A stretch of DNA of 64,000 nt from Heliocidaris tuberculata. Its lineage: Eukaryota > Echinodermata > Echinoidea > Camarodonta > Echinometridae. The position numbers and the translations under genes are program-made. The DNA lies in contig CM046833.1 in NCBI GenBank assembly GCA_025618425.1, forward strand, positions 30,690,180-30,754,179. The letters run 5' to 3'. Below are positions 36,507 to 43,743 of the stretch, piece after piece (position 1 is the first letter of the stretch; each line of letters opens with the position of its first letter). The notes below the pieces were generated by a model, which saw nothing but the letters and a program-made list of their open reading frames with translations, did no database searches and had not been told where the DNA came from.

Positions 36507-38035
36507 CTCTCTCTCTCTCTCTCTCTCGAAATATCGAAAGATAAAAATCTTTCACCAAGTCACTAAGATCACTATTGATGATACCCCTTTGGCATGTTTA
36601 TCGCCAGGACTCCACAATTTTTATTTCTCGTATATAGAATGAGAACGGCAGATTTGGAGATACATGTATAATTTAAACATTCAAGGTCTTAGCTTTCAAC
36701 TGAAATAACACTGACATTGACTGAAGTATGTTTCTCCTACTAACTAGAGCAATCAAAGGCAAAGGCTTTGAATGTGAAGCACGAGGTGGAACTGAGATCA
36801 AAGGCAAGGGAAGAATGATGACACACTTTGTGATTGGTAGAACAAACGAGATGAACGAAGAACCCACAGACTCTGCGTCGGATGAAGGTATATATAACTG
36901 AAGTTCTGTCCTTGAAAATTTGAAGGGACCAGTCACCAAAAAAACGTTTGCTCTGAATGTTCTGGCTTTCGTGCCGGTACAGCCTCAAATATAAGGTCTG
37001 CAAAAAAAAAAAAAAAAAAAAATCAAAATGAAAGGGTAATACTCTGTAGAGGAAAGTAAAGTGACTTGTGAGTAGACTACTCGACGCACCTGGCGCAGAT
37101 GTCCAAACTTGAATGAAAAGCGCCGCACAAACTAAGACCCCGTTCTCACTCACTTTTGAAAGTGGTCTTAGTTAGACCGCTCCAGAGGAACGGGTCTTGA
37201 GGAACGGTTTGCTAGCGTTCACACTCCGAGCAGTTTTTCTCGCTCAAACCGCTCCACGATTCAAAGTGGCCTTGTTGCTATGGCAGCTCAGGTCAGCGGG
37301 TCAAATTTTTCGCGCGGAATACAAACTGATGTACCGTAGCGTGCCTGCCGGCTGCCCGATCGATTGCTTTTGCTTTTTTTTCCGCGCGGAACGTCACTAG
37401 CTCACTTCCGGTTGAAGTACGCTTTCGTTCACATTGCACGTTTAGAGCGGTCCATACCGCTCTTAATAAGACCCGTTCCTCAAGACCACCTCCCCGAGGT
37501 GGTCTTCTGGAGCGGTCCAGAAGACCACTTCCTGGACCACTTTGACCGTTCACACTCACCTAAGAACCGTTCCTGAGGAACGGGTCTTAGATAGACCGCT
37601 CCAAAAGTCCACTTTCAAAGTGAGTGAGAACGGGGTCTAAATTAACAACAAGCAACAACGCGCACACATCTGCACAGAACCCAAGTCACACTTGGGACAG
37701 ACTTGATTTCTTCATACTGCACCTTTCATATAAAGCTATTTGGTTTATTTGATACATAAAAGCTGTTCCCAAATTATTAATAATTATGATCGTACATGTG
37801 TCTGTTATTCGTCTGCTTGGCAGGGAACGACCTAGCGTGGTCTGATGTTAAAGAGGTAAACGCCCCTGTGATTATCAACGAACCAAACCACGAACAGACT
37901 ACGAGTGAAGACGACGACATCACGATCCAAGCAGGCAAGACGGCGTCTTCTGTAGGTGAGGCCGGGGAAAATGCTTCAGCAACTACCCATATGCCCGAAA
38001 GAAGAACGTCTTCAGCACTTTGTAACGTACTTTAA
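12043..38035 (+). CDS. Soluble guanylate cyclase, beta-like and homodimer-competent (13 coding exons)
   Basis: Converts GTP to cGMP in the cytoplasm under control of a gas ligand bound to heme. Exons: 12043-12045, 13750-13823, 14563-14657, 27034-27297, 28446-28618, 29115-29643, 30485-30648, 31566-31722, 32425-32573, 34205-34351, 35899-36053, 36748-36887, 37824-38035. All junctions are GT-AG and in phase, giving 2262 nt and 753 residues. Domains: H-NOX (1 to about 190) with proximal heme His103 and Y133-x-S135-x-R137; HNOBA/PAS-like (about 290-430, FCKTFPYH at 297); coiled coil (about 435-475); class III cyclase (about 488-665). The cyclase carries metal-binding Asp498 and Asp542, guanine-selecting Glu538 and Cys608, and Asn615/Arg619. 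The last 70 or so residues are an acidic tail. In vertebrate alpha1/beta1 these residues are split between subunits; here one chain has them all, as in insect Gyc-88E-type and GUCY1B2-type proteins. Which of these is the closest relative is not resolved. Confidence 0.93.
13107..13176. repeat. Tandem 36-bp duplication in intron 2
   Basis: CTTTTTTTTTTTAAA is followed by GAAAGTATCACGGAAAA, present twice back to back. Confidence 0.8.
13750..13823 (+). CDS. sGC exon 2: H-NOX N-terminus (residues 2-26)
   Basis: Acceptor TCTTTACAG, donor AAG/GTAAGT. It encodes [20 protein letters not shown] and the following WEKI, aligning with the first helix of H-NOX domains (MYGFVNHALELL in human beta1). It ends in phase 2 and splits Arg26. 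Confidence 0.92.
14563..14657 (+). CDS. sGC exon 3: H-NOX (residues 26-58)
   Basis: Acceptor ATGACTAG, donor TTAG/GTGAGA. It encodes a segment with [19 protein letters not shown] and AASEVLG, matching the YDDSKTYDLVAAASKVL region of human beta1. It ends in phase 1, before a very long (12.4 kb) intron. Confidence 0.92.
15795..15850. repeat. TA microsatellite
   Basis: Nearly pure TA dinucleotides; a shorter TA palindrome lies at 15649-15670. Confidence 0.95.
16885..17160. repeat. GAT/AAT microsatellite tract
   Basis: Degenerate TGATAATAA-type repeats. The Ile/Met/Asn-rich open frame across it is low complexity, not a gene. Confidence 0.9.
17785..17905. repeat. CT microsatellite with CA interruptions
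   Basis: Two CT blocks broken by CACACA. The Leu/Ser-rich frames here are artefacts of the repeat. Confidence 0.95.
21580..22460 (+). pseudogene. DNA transposase N-terminal remnant, interrupted by a hAT-like insertion
   Basis: The frame starting at 21580 ([10 protein letters not shown]) stops matching at 21609 and resumes at about 22070 ([14 protein letters not shown]). Together these look like the first helix of the DNA-binding helix-turn-helix of a Tc1/mariner-type transposase. After about 22110 the frame is broken; a second frame reads [16 protein letters not shown]. No DDE catalytic region was found. Superfamily assignment is tentative. Confidence 0.5.
21610..22061. mobile_element. Short hAT-like element with 8-bp target duplication
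   Basis: It starts CATAGGCGCCGGAAG and ends CTTCCGGCGCGCCTG, inverted repeats of each other. It is flanked by CTAACGAG on both sides (21602-21609 and 22062-22069), the 8-bp duplication expected of hAT insertion. The interior is mostly C-, A- and G-runs with no transposase. Confidence 0.82.
22440..22907. repeat. GC-rich island with two diverged direct repeats
   Basis: Blocks around 22545-22610 (GGGGGAGCTTCTCCGCTCGG, GTGACCGACTGATGAC) recur around 22775-22830 (GGGGAAGCTTCTCCGCACGG, GTGACCGACTTATGAC), a period of about 230 bp. GGGCGGCGAAC repeats lie at about 22685-22710. It differs sharply from the AT-rich neighbourhood, and no gene is supported. Confidence 0.65.
22908..24112. mobile_element. 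Foldback (long inverted repeat) element
   Basis: The left arm (about 22908-23277, continuing at 23639-23672) and right arm (about 23740-24112) are inverted copies: GCAGGTTTACCTATTACAGT against ACTGTAATAGGTAAACCTGT, and CATGAATATTCATGAGCTGA against CAGCTCATGAATATTCATGA. The arms would fold into a stem of roughly 350-400 bp around a short loop. The left arm alone carries an ATG GCG GCG start with an open frame ending at a GTAAGTAC donor (23136-23224). Confidence 0.85.
23278..23638. mobile_element. hAT-like MITE inserted in the foldback left arm
   Basis: Starts CAGGGGCGGATCCAGGA and ends AAATCCGCCACTG, a CAGNGGCGG-type inverted terminus typical of hAT MITEs. TATAGC lies on both sides of the insertion, consistent with an imperfect 8-bp duplication. 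Inside are long G-runs and phrases (CTCTGACAAGCAAAAA, TTTCGAAGTGTCACTC) shared with 40737, 42400 and 42720. Confidence 0.7.
24123..24890 (-). pseudogene. Non-LTR reverse transcriptase fragment
   Basis: On the minus strand the RT core reads [39 protein letters not shown] and, after a frameshift, a [18 protein letters not shown] stretch and a YADD-like site near 24195-24210. The upstream part (24837-24625) holds [14 protein letters not shown], the RT finger region. Frames are broken and both element ends are missing. It differs from the LINE at 7985-10500. Confidence 0.8.
25195..25320 (-). repeat. Copy of a telomere-motif-associated dispersed repeat
   Basis: GGTTTAGGGTAGGGTAAGGT, and then GAGCAATAATTGTCGCCGGA further on, are the reverse complement of the arrangement at 45720-45785 (CCTAACCC, ACAACAATTGTCACCG). 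A related copy is at 58450-58590. Confidence 0.55.
26767..26820. repeat. TA microsatellite before sGC exon 4
   Basis: Pure TA followed by CATACATATACA, about 210 bp upstream of the exon 4 acceptor. Confidence 0.95.
27034..27297 (+). CDS. sGC exon 4: heme-binding core (residues 58-146)
   Basis: Acceptor TTTTTTACAG, donor ACG/GTACTT. It carries proximal His103 in NLDFLHS, equivalent to human beta1 His105. The heme-propionate motif Tyr133-x-Ser135-x-Arg137 sits in HYYSNRRG. Ile143 aligns with human Ile145, so the distal tyrosine used for oxygen binding in some bacterial H-NOX proteins is absent. Confidence 0.95.
27624..28207. mobile_element. MITE-like element with inverted ends
   Basis: The left end GAAGGGAAATCCAACCTTAG and right end CCAAGGTTGGATTGCCCTTT are inverted. 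Further inside, AATCGGACAAGCAATAAGAA faces TTCTTATTCCTTGTCCGATT. The ends match the element at 2031-2587. It lies between sGC exons 4 and 5. Confidence 0.75.
28287..28445 (+). repeat. Tandem duplication of the sGC exon 5 acceptor region
   Basis: Copies 28287-28364 and 28368-28445 are almost identical (AAGACCATGTTTTAACTTAT through TTGATTTCGTTTGAAG). The real exon follows the second copy directly; the first copy carries the same AG acceptor with no exon after it. Confidence 0.9.
28446..28618 (+). CDS. sGC exon 5: end of H-NOX (residues 146-203)
   Basis: Acceptor CGTTTGAAG, donor GAG/GTAAGC. It encodes [19 protein letters not shown] and a following Cys/His-containing segment ([13 protein letters not shown]), matching the last H-NOX strands. 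The acceptor lies at the end of a tandemly duplicated stretch of about 80 bp. Confidence 0.92.
29115..29643 (+). CDS. sGC exon 6: linker and HNOBA domain (residues 204-380)
   Basis: Acceptor ATTAATAG, donor AGAG/GTAATT. The first 85 or so residues are a hydrophilic linker longer than in beta1. Then [17 protein letters not shown] starts the HNOBA/PAS-like domain at about residue 297. It is GC-richer than the flanks, with third-position G/C preference, which supports coding. Ends in phase 1. Confidence 0.94.
30485..30648 (+). CDS. sGC exon 7: end of HNOBA domain (residues 380-434)
   Basis: Acceptor TTATTTAG, donor GAG/GTGCCT, which is a weak donor, although frame and protein alignment require it. 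It encodes [19 protein letters not shown] and a later [17 protein letters not shown], matching the GQMIYLPE and HDATRDLVL blocks of beta1. Confidence 0.9.
31154..31233. mobile_element. 80-bp hairpin element, copy 1
   Basis: Starts TTAACCCGTTGACTACTGAA and ends GTAGTCTATGGGTTAA, imperfect inverted repeats. The core contains CTTAATACAGGGACCACCCG. Other copies are at 35435 and 51448, with a shortened one at 33795. Confidence 0.8.
31566..31722 (+). CDS. sGC exon 8: coiled-coil signalling helix (residues 435-487)
   Basis: Acceptor TTTGTCAG, donor GCAG/GTATGT. It encodes a charged heptad-like helix ([20 protein letters not shown] and [17 protein letters not shown]) that dimerises soluble cyclases and leads into the catalytic domain. 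Ends in phase 1. Confidence 0.94.
31860..32073. repeat. CT-rich tract before the decayed exon copies
   Basis: A degenerate CTCTCT polypyrimidine stretch; similar shorter tracts separate each of the four exon 9 copies up to 32420. Confidence 0.85.
32074..32127 (+). pseudogene. Decayed copy A of sGC catalytic exon 9
   Basis: In the frame of the exon it reads [17 protein letters not shown], against [17 protein letters not shown] in the real exon. It then runs into a T-tract and a CT microsatellite, with no donor site. Seen directly in the sequence. Confidence 0.75.
32163..32215 (+). pseudogene. Decayed copy B of sGC catalytic exon 9
   Basis: GCGATTTCCAGTAAGTAAAT and then TTTCTATCAGTGATAGAGTT match the start of exon 9, but with an in-frame stop after the DFQ codons. 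It is bounded on both sides by CT/T tracts. Confidence 0.65.
32257..32362 (+). pseudogene. Truncated copy C of sGC catalytic exon 9
   Basis: It follows a good-looking acceptor (CTGGCTTTAG) and reads [20 protein letters not shown], then [14 protein letters not shown]. It has one 3-bp deletion and one 3-bp insertion relative to exon 9, so the frame stays open. After LLNE it diverges into ATTATATATTTC and has no donor, so it lacks the last 14 or so residues of the real exon. The metal-binding Asp is kept. Confidence 0.85.
32425..32573 (+). CDS. sGC exon 9: first metal-binding Asp (residues 487-536)
   Basis: Acceptor TCTACTTTAG, donor AAG/GTAAGA. It encodes [20 protein letters not shown] through VHNVYK. 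Asp498 in FSDIV is the first catalytic metal ligand, kept in alpha-type chains but replaced by Gly in vertebrate beta1. It is the only one of four tandem copies with a complete exon and donor. Confidence 0.95.
32574..34204 (+). other. sGC intron 9; no further gene
   Basis: It contains a shortened hairpin-element copy at 33795-33832, an AAAAAC repeat at 33628-33660 and short direct repeats around GACCAGGGTTT (33176 and 33357). No coding signal was found. Confidence 0.5.
33795..33832. mobile_element. Shortened copy of the hairpin element
   Basis: Contains CCGTTAAGCCAGTCGGTTCC and CAGTGGGTTAA, matching the right half of the 80-bp copies. Confidence 0.45.
34205..34351 (+). CDS. sGC exon 10: second metal Asp and guanine-selecting Glu (residues 537-585)
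   Basis: Acceptor GAGCTTAG, donor ACAG/GTATGA. It opens [18 protein letters not shown]. Glu538 should recognise the guanine base and Asp542 is the second metal ligand. Phase 0 at both ends. Confidence 0.95.
34420..34814. mobile_element. Foldback element with near-perfect arms
   Basis: About 190-bp arms centred near 34615 are inverted copies: TGGCCGAAAATCACAAAGGT faces ACCTTTGTGAATTCCGGCCT, and ACTTAAAAAGATCCAA faces TTGGATCTTTTTAAGT. The motif CAGACTATGGTTTATG occurs twice in the left arm. The GC-rich part holds GCGCGCCGGTCGCGCG. It lies in sGC intron 10 and encodes nothing. Confidence 0.9.
34828..35400. repeat. Dispersed repeats shared with 44115 and 53085
   Basis: 34828-34920 (GGGTCATTTGTACCACGCAC, CTAATTACGAACTGGCT) matches 53085-53190. 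34950-35370 (GATAAAGGTGAGTTCAGGTC, CATGCGATTACA, CACAGAAATGG, CAACATTCTCTTTAAA) matches 44120-44515 in order. These are two adjacent dispersed repeat families. Confidence 0.7.
35435..35514. mobile_element. 80-bp hairpin element, copy 2
   Basis: Starts TTAACCCATTGACTACTGAA and ends GTAGACAACGGGTTAA. The same length and core as the copy at 31154. Confidence 0.8.
35899..36053 (+). CDS. sGC exon 11: catalytic loop (residues 586-637)
   Basis: Acceptor AAAATATAG, donor ACAG/GTGAGT. It encodes [16 protein letters not shown] and [18 protein letters not shown]. Cys608 is the second guanine-selecting residue; Asn615 and Arg619 in NTASR are the transition-state pair. This pair is normally found in beta chains, which, with Asp498, makes the chain self-sufficient. 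Confidence 0.95.
36130..36245 (+). pseudogene. Decayed copy of sGC catalytic exon 11
   Basis: Just 3' of the real exon, the frame reads [20 protein letters not shown] and [11 protein letters not shown], against [20 protein letters not shown] and [10 protein letters not shown]. The PRYC guanine-selecting block and the Asn/Arg pair are lost. A potential upstream acceptor would bring in an immediate stop (TAA). The frame is still open across the copy. Confidence 0.8.
36300..36530. repeat. Compound AAAT / A / TA / TC microsatellite
   Basis: Starts with a C-run and ends with TC repeats, in sGC intron 11 just after the decayed exon 11 copy. Confidence 0.95.
36748..36887 (+). CDS. sGC exon 12: end of cyclase domain (residues 637-684)
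   Basis: Acceptor TACTAACTAG, donor GAAG/GTATAT. It encodes [20 protein letters not shown] and [11 protein letters not shown], the closing strands of class III cyclases, then the start of an acidic tail. Confidence 0.93.
37136..37637. mobile_element. Harbinger-like non-autonomous transposon, 3-bp TAA duplication
   Basis: The 502-bp element begins GACCCCGTTCTCACTCACTT and ends AAGTGAGTGAGAACGGGGTC apart from one base in the spacing. It is flanked by TAA on both sides (37133-37135, 37638-37640), the 3-bp TWA duplication typical of PIF/Harbinger. Subterminal copies of GGAACGGGTCTT and AGACCGCTCCA are inverted too. It sits in sGC intron 12. Confidence 0.8.
37824..38035 (+). CDS. sGC exon 13: acidic C-terminal tail and stop (residues 684-753)
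   Basis: Acceptor TGCTTGGCAG; the frame ends at TAA 38033-38035. It encodes a hydrophilic Asp/Glu-rich tail ([10 protein letters not shown] through SEDDDITIQ) with no recognised domain. An internal GTAGGTGAG near 37950 could act as an alternative donor. Tails of variable length are common in Gyc-88E-type chains. Confidence 0.85.
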
Positions 38036-38269
38036 ATGAGATCAGACAAATGCAAGCCGGAGGAATACATTATAAAACATTTGTAGACATTGGAGGTGCC
38101 ACAAATTCTGTTAAAGCTTTCACTATTTATTACAAAATACCGGACACTGGCATCTCCGAAATGTTTTAAATACAACTGCATCTATCTTCTGATCTTTCCG
38201 AAAGTCTACGATAACCACTCTCCAAAATATTCCCCGCTGACAACTATCATAAAGCAGATGGTATTATTG

Positions 38270-39460
38270 ACAGTGGCGTAGCTACGTGTGCAATGGGATG
38301 CCCTTCGCCCACTTAAATGATGAAAGGGGGTGACAAAAAAGAAAGAAAATGAAGATAGAGGGAAGGCAACATGAAAATTTAAAAAAGATGATAGACCCCC
38401 TCCCACACCATCCCCTGATTCGATGACCCTCTTTTCTTTCATTCATTAATGTAGATATTCAAAGCAAATCACAAATATGCTCAATAATGTATCTCTAGAA
38501 ACTAGAAAGCTTGCAGATGGTAATCGTATAAGTTTTACGTTAACTGCGTGTTTGATGATTAAAAAATGGCACAAATAAAAACGCTTCTCAGCATCTGGGA
38601 TATCCGAGCGATTCGCCAGAAATATACCCATGTTTTCATGACGTCACATCAGGTACCAATCCTGCCTAAGCAGACGACGTCCTATATCAAGTGAACGTAA
38701 CTGCAATGCAATTATTTTTAAATTATAAAGAGTTTGGTGTGTTTCACCATGACCGTATTTCACATCATTCTAAAAGGGAAGTGAAACCGTTTCTAGTAAC
38801 TAAAATATTTTGTTTGTAAAAAGTCATAATAAGGGTCAATGATCAATCAAAGAAATCACACTTTCGAATTGTAAAGCCCGCTGAATTATAGCATGGATGG
38901 TATTCGTTCCCTCTTGAAACGCCGACATGCCGCGGTGCATGCAGCTGAAAATACAATGGCATCTTATTTTGTTTACAAGCGATTGATTCCTTTATTTTTT
39001 TAACGCTGCATTTTTCATCAAAATAATACCATGCAGGAAATTTAGAGTGAGGCAACAAATAAACATTTATACTGACGCTAGCGAAGTAAGAGAAATAAGT
39101 GAAGATGAGATGACAAAACAGGCACTGAAAATGTGTAAGATGTTATGGGGCATCGTCTGCTTAGGAAGGATTGCTCCCCGGTATGACGTCACATATCTCA
39201 GCAGCGTTCAAAGAGCTCTATAGGTGCTATAGTGGGGCTGTGTTATATCATTTTATAATTGATAATAATCATTACTTCAAATGTTTCCAAGCGTTGAATT
39301 TTGATGAACCTTGTTCAATCTAAGCTTTACCTATGCAATAATAAAAATTAAATCAATATTCAAAATCAATGAAATTCTACTTTAACGAAGTAAGTCAGAT
39401 GTCCCCCCCCCCCCCCATCGATGACCGCTCAAAAGATGTCTTCTCGCTACGCCACCAAGG
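38270..39460. mobile_element. Nested repeat: CAGTGGCGTAGC-type element holding a module of about 900 bp
   Basis: Outer ends are CAGTGGCGTAGCTACG at 38272 and CGCTACGCCACC at about 39447. The inner module (about 38450-39385) also occurs at 57105-58000. The module holds inverted parts around TGACGTCA and AAGCAGACGACGTCC (38640-38680) facing GGGCATCGTCTGCTTA and TGACGTCA (39150-39195). No coding frame. Confidence 0.7.
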
Positions 39461-40734
39461 GGGGGGGTGTAATATTTCAATGGTTCATTGGTTCATGGGC
39501 CAGCCAAATTGATGCGGTCCACGAACAATATCGATTAAAAACAAACAAACGAAAAACACCAAAATTTGTTTAGTTTTATTTGAAAGCTATGAATGGACAC
39601 AACGCGCCAACCACTTAATGTCGGTATGAATAAAAGTATCGAGACACTCTTTTGCTTACTCGATTTTAAACAATTATCATTGCCAATGAATGCTGTCAGA
39701 TACGCTGGGGAAACACATTTTAATTTATTAAATCAACATAATATTAGCACCGACTATGATCGAAGTTAGTTCATAGTAATGTATTAATTGGAAAGATGGA
39801 ATTGCCTCTTTTAAAAAATAACTTAAAGAATTAATTAAGAAAACTTCTTTAATGTTAGTCTATGTTTGCCATAACTGAGTATCTTATTCTTGTCTATTCA
39901 GTTAAAAGATTTCTTGTTAATACTGTATAGATTACTACATCCCAGTAATAAAGCGTAGTATAATGAACTTATGAAATTATCAGGTGACTTTTTTTATATC
40001 GCACGATAGATCGGGAATCCGTCCGTTGTGATAGAATTGCCTTATTTTAGTAAATTTACCCAGGATATTGTAGACTTTTAAGTGCACTTTGTTTTGTAGT
40101 TTAACGTGGAATCCTGATTGTCGTATACTTCCCATACATCTTTATCCTCCTCTATTATACGAAGCTCTTTGTCCGAATTCCATTTCAACCATGCCAGCCT
40201 TGTCTAACAAAATGTCGTGTTTACGAGGAGAAGAATATATTATTGCCGTTTCTAATGATACAAAACCCTTCTGTTTTACTCTATGTATACGTAGAAACTA
40301 TTGTAAAAAAATGAAGAAAATAGCTCAATATTCTCCTTACCCTTCTATTCCTTGTTGTAGAAGTACAGTACTATTGTAAACTGAGTAAGGAACCTGTAAA
40401 AATGTGTAATTTCCTTTGCGTTTGCTATATAAGATCTTTATAATTTTTGGAAAGCAGAGTTTACTTTTCTTCTTTTCACTCTTGTTACTCTATAAAGTAT
40501 ATCATCATTAAGTATAATAATCATCATTATAAGCATTTATGTTTGCAATGTTTGCCACATGGCTGCCTTGTAAAGCAGACCCTTGTTGCTCTGCATGGGA
40601 CTAGCCTGCTAAACTGCTAAAAAGATGAATAAATGGATAAGTAAATAAATGTTTTAGACATGCTCTAAACATTGATATAAATTTTTTTAGACGCATTAAA
40701 TTTCATTTGTCGGCCAATTATGTAGTCAAATGTA
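39461..40734. other. No gene recognised
   Basis: AT-rich; the open frame at 40089-40379 has no start context, domain or splice support. Confidence 0.4.
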
Positions 40735-41005
40735 ATCTGTCCTGTGTGAAGGGGCAAAGGCATGGGGACATGTCCCCCCCCCCCCCCCCACACACACACA
40801 CACACAATTTGATTACCTTTTTTGTGTGTGCTTGTCAGAGAATTTGGAAGAAAACTAGACCCCAAAATGTGATAACCTTTTCTTTCTTTTTTTTCAGACA
40901 TTTTGGACAGGTACAAAATTTAAACCATGTGGTGACCCCCCCCCCCCCCCCCCCCCCCCCGTATTTCAAAATGGATTTGCGCCACTGGGCACAGGGGAGT
41001 AATTC
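40735..41005. mobile_element. Decayed short transposon of the CAGTGGCG family
   Basis: Contains TGCTTGTCAGAGAATTTGGA, two C-runs (40772-40789, 40937-40960) and GCGCCACTGGG near 40980, phrases shared with 23278-23638 and 42400-42680. Confidence 0.55.
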
Positions 41006-41455
41006 CTTATTGTGACGTTGATTAAAGCTGTTTGGTGCGTGGATGAGAATGAAAGAGGCGATGGCAATTACTGTGAGACCCCCTGCTGATTAGAAATAAA
41101 GTTATCTTCGGAATAGGATGTATATTACTTTTCTACCAATCAAATAAATCGGCATGAAGGAAAGGAAAGAGAGAGAGAAGGAGAGAGAGAGGGGGGGGGG
41201 GGTAGATTAAGAAAATATTACAATAATTGTTACCACCCATGTTGTTTAGAGACAAATATCGCAATGGGAAATATTTTATGTTACTGCTTCATCACTGAAA
41301 TGATTTTAAGTCAATGGCTGTAACTTATAATATTTCATCCTCATCGATCTTTCTTTTCTTAACAAATGAAATATTCTGTCTTTTTATTCACGGGAGGTCT
41401 TATAATTGGTGTTTTCTTGATCATCCATCAATGATTGTTGAAGGTTCGATTTTTC

Positions 41456-41463
41456 TATAAATA
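41456..41463 (+). promoter_or_regulatory. TATA box of the cysteine-rich peptide gene
   Basis: TATAAATA lies about 30 bp upstream of the presumed transcript start at about 41486, and an exon-like stretch with a strong donor follows. A core promoter is inferred from this spacing and from the downstream gene. Confidence 0.55.
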
Positions 41464-41485
41464 CCGCTGAACGTTAAACCGGGCA

Positions 41486-41574
41486 ACACAACACATCCTT
41501 CATATTTGCCAGACAGTACGAGAAGACAACTCGCCTAAGATAAATTTGTCTCTGTGAGAGTAGCCGCTGTTAAG
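41486..41574 (+). other. Presumed non-coding first exon of the cysteine-rich peptide gene
   Basis: About 30 bp after the TATA box, with a donor TTAAG/GTAAGA at 41574/41575 and no ATG in a useful frame. It would splice to the acceptor at 43743, five bases before the start codon. The start position is an estimate. Confidence 0.5.
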
Positions 41575-42364
41575 GTAAGATTTTGTCTAGAGGTCTAAGT
41601 ATGTCTTAAAAAGTAAACATTCTTTAATTATAGCTGGAAAAGCAGAAAATTGTTCCCTGACAGTTCTCTTTTTAAGTGAGTATTTCTACGAGTTCAATAA
41701 TATGCCTACTAGTAAGGTACACAGACGACTACAACAGGGAAATGTTTGGGGTTTTATAAAGCTTGGATTCCAATTTAAGCTTCAGTACTGAAAACGATGG
41801 CACCGACTGATTGTTTATAAAATGTGCCCTACGTGCCCAATTTTTATTTCAGTAGCCAGGGAAAGTATTTATGCATGCATTTAAGTATTTATGGTCCACT
41901 ATTCAGAAGGGCATTGATTTCTCATTTCCTTCGAAGGCCAAATTTTTTGATGAAACGGTAACATGTCATTCCCAGATGTTCGTTGTTTTTTTTTCCCGCA
42001 GATTCGTAATTCCAAAGGTTTACGTTTCCGTAGGTTTCGTAATTCCAAATAACGAATCTACGGAATAATGAACCTTCTGAGTAATGCAACAAACTTTAGG
42101 GGTTATGAACCCTATTTTATTTTTATAATCATGAACCCCCTTGTACGGGATATTCATATTTCGAAATTATAAATATTCTGAAACGCGTGCCGGTGTCATA
42201 GTCGATCTGTTCCGGGTTCCGGCGGAACGAAACGACTTTTCTTTTTCTTTTCTTTTTTTTTCTTTTCTTTTTCTTTTTCTTTTTCCTTTGCGCAGAATGG
42301 GGAGGGGGGGGGGCTACTGCCCCCAAGCCCTCCACCAGTACGCCAGTGATGTATACAGTGTATA

Positions 42365-42680
42365 CAGTGGCGGACTGGGGGGGGGCAATCCCGGCCCGTG
42401 CCCCCCCCCCTTTTGAAAGAAAACAATGCATTGTGCCCCCCTTTTAGAACAGGAAACCTTTTTTTTTTTTTTTTTTTTTTGTCAGAGTATTATGGAGGGG
42501 AAATGTACCCCATAACCCCCCCCCACCCCCCCCCCCCCCCCCCCACTGAGCGACTTTTGGAGGGCTGGCGAGACCAGAAAAATATGGGTCTCCCTCCAAG
42601 CAGTTTCCCAAAGTTGACAATCCTCCATTTGTTTGCCCCCCCCCTTATACGAAATCCTGTATCCGCCCCTGAGTGTATGC
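42365..42680. mobile_element. Short transposon copies of the CAGTGGCGG family
   Basis: CAGTGGCGGACTGGGGG at 42366 begins one copy. A second, inverted copy ends with ATCCTGTATCCGCCCCTGAG at about 42670. Inside lie TTGTCAGAGTATTATGGAGG and GCGAGACCAGAAAAATATGG, the reverse complement of phrases at 23330-23560. Long C-runs produce spurious Pro/Gly-rich frames. Confidence 0.65.
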
Positions 42681-42714
42681 TTATTCATATCTTAAGTCCA
42701 TCTGTAATGGCCTG

Positions 42715-42935
42715 ATGGGCAGTGGGTATCCAGGATTTTGTAACGGGGGGGGGGGGGGGATCTCCGAAAATTTTCTGACAAGCAAAAAAAAAAAAAGGTT
42801 AGCACATTTTGGGGTCTACTTTTCCTCCAAAATTCTCTGACAAGCAACAACAACAACAACAAAAACAGGGGGTTATCGCATTTTGGGGGTGTAGCAAACA
42901 TTTTTCATTAACCCGATAACCTTTTTTTGTGTGTG
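42715..42935. mobile_element. Decayed short transposon, same family
   Basis: GTATCCAGGATTTTG, a G-run, then CCAAAATTCTCTGACAAGCA twice, followed by CATTTTGGGG phrases. The ends are not defined. Confidence 0.5.
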
Positions 42936-43743
42936 TCCCAGTGCTGATGGGGAACATGGCATGTATTTTTACACTAGTTATTATTGGACCACATAATTTT
43001 GAAAGACAAAGCTTTACAGATAATAAAAGCTAGAAATGTGCTTATCTTGTTTCACTCTCTATTTCCAGCAAAGATTTTTTTTTTTTTTTTTTTTTTTGGT
43101 CACTAAAACCTGGGGGATGATTGTATACACCCTGCTATCTTTGCCCCTTTCACGTAGGGATCCCATTTGGAAGCATCTAAAAGAGTTGAATAGTTCACAA
43201 TACAGGTCACATGTATGATATCCAGTATGCTATGTGTTTCATGTATTAAAGGGTAAACATATGTATACTCTGTTCTAGCTTATATTGTTGTATTTACTGT
43301 TGCACCTTAACTGTCAAAATGACAAAATTCGCGAAGAGTACATTTTTCTATACAAAATTCGTAAATAGGCAACAGTGTCCGTTCTGTTGGTGTGGCTGAT
43401 TTGGAGGACTTTGATTGGTTACAAAAGGCGACCAGAAGAGTACATATTTCTTTAGGGGTGTTACCATGACATGATGCTTGAGCAGAATAGAGATTCGGAT
43501 CGCATGAGCGGCTAAATATCTCTTCGATTGGTTCCAAGGAACGAATCTCCTGGCCGGAACCAATCGCCTATGACGCTCGCATCGACTCGACCAAAGCGGA
43601 TCCAATCGGCGGGTAGACATTCAGTCGATTGGATCCTGTGGAACCAATCGCCTGCTCGGAACAAATCGCCTATGACACCGGCAACCCCACCCCCGATAGA
43701 GTTACGTATTATTTCGAGTTCTAAAAACCCGCTTTCCCGGCAG

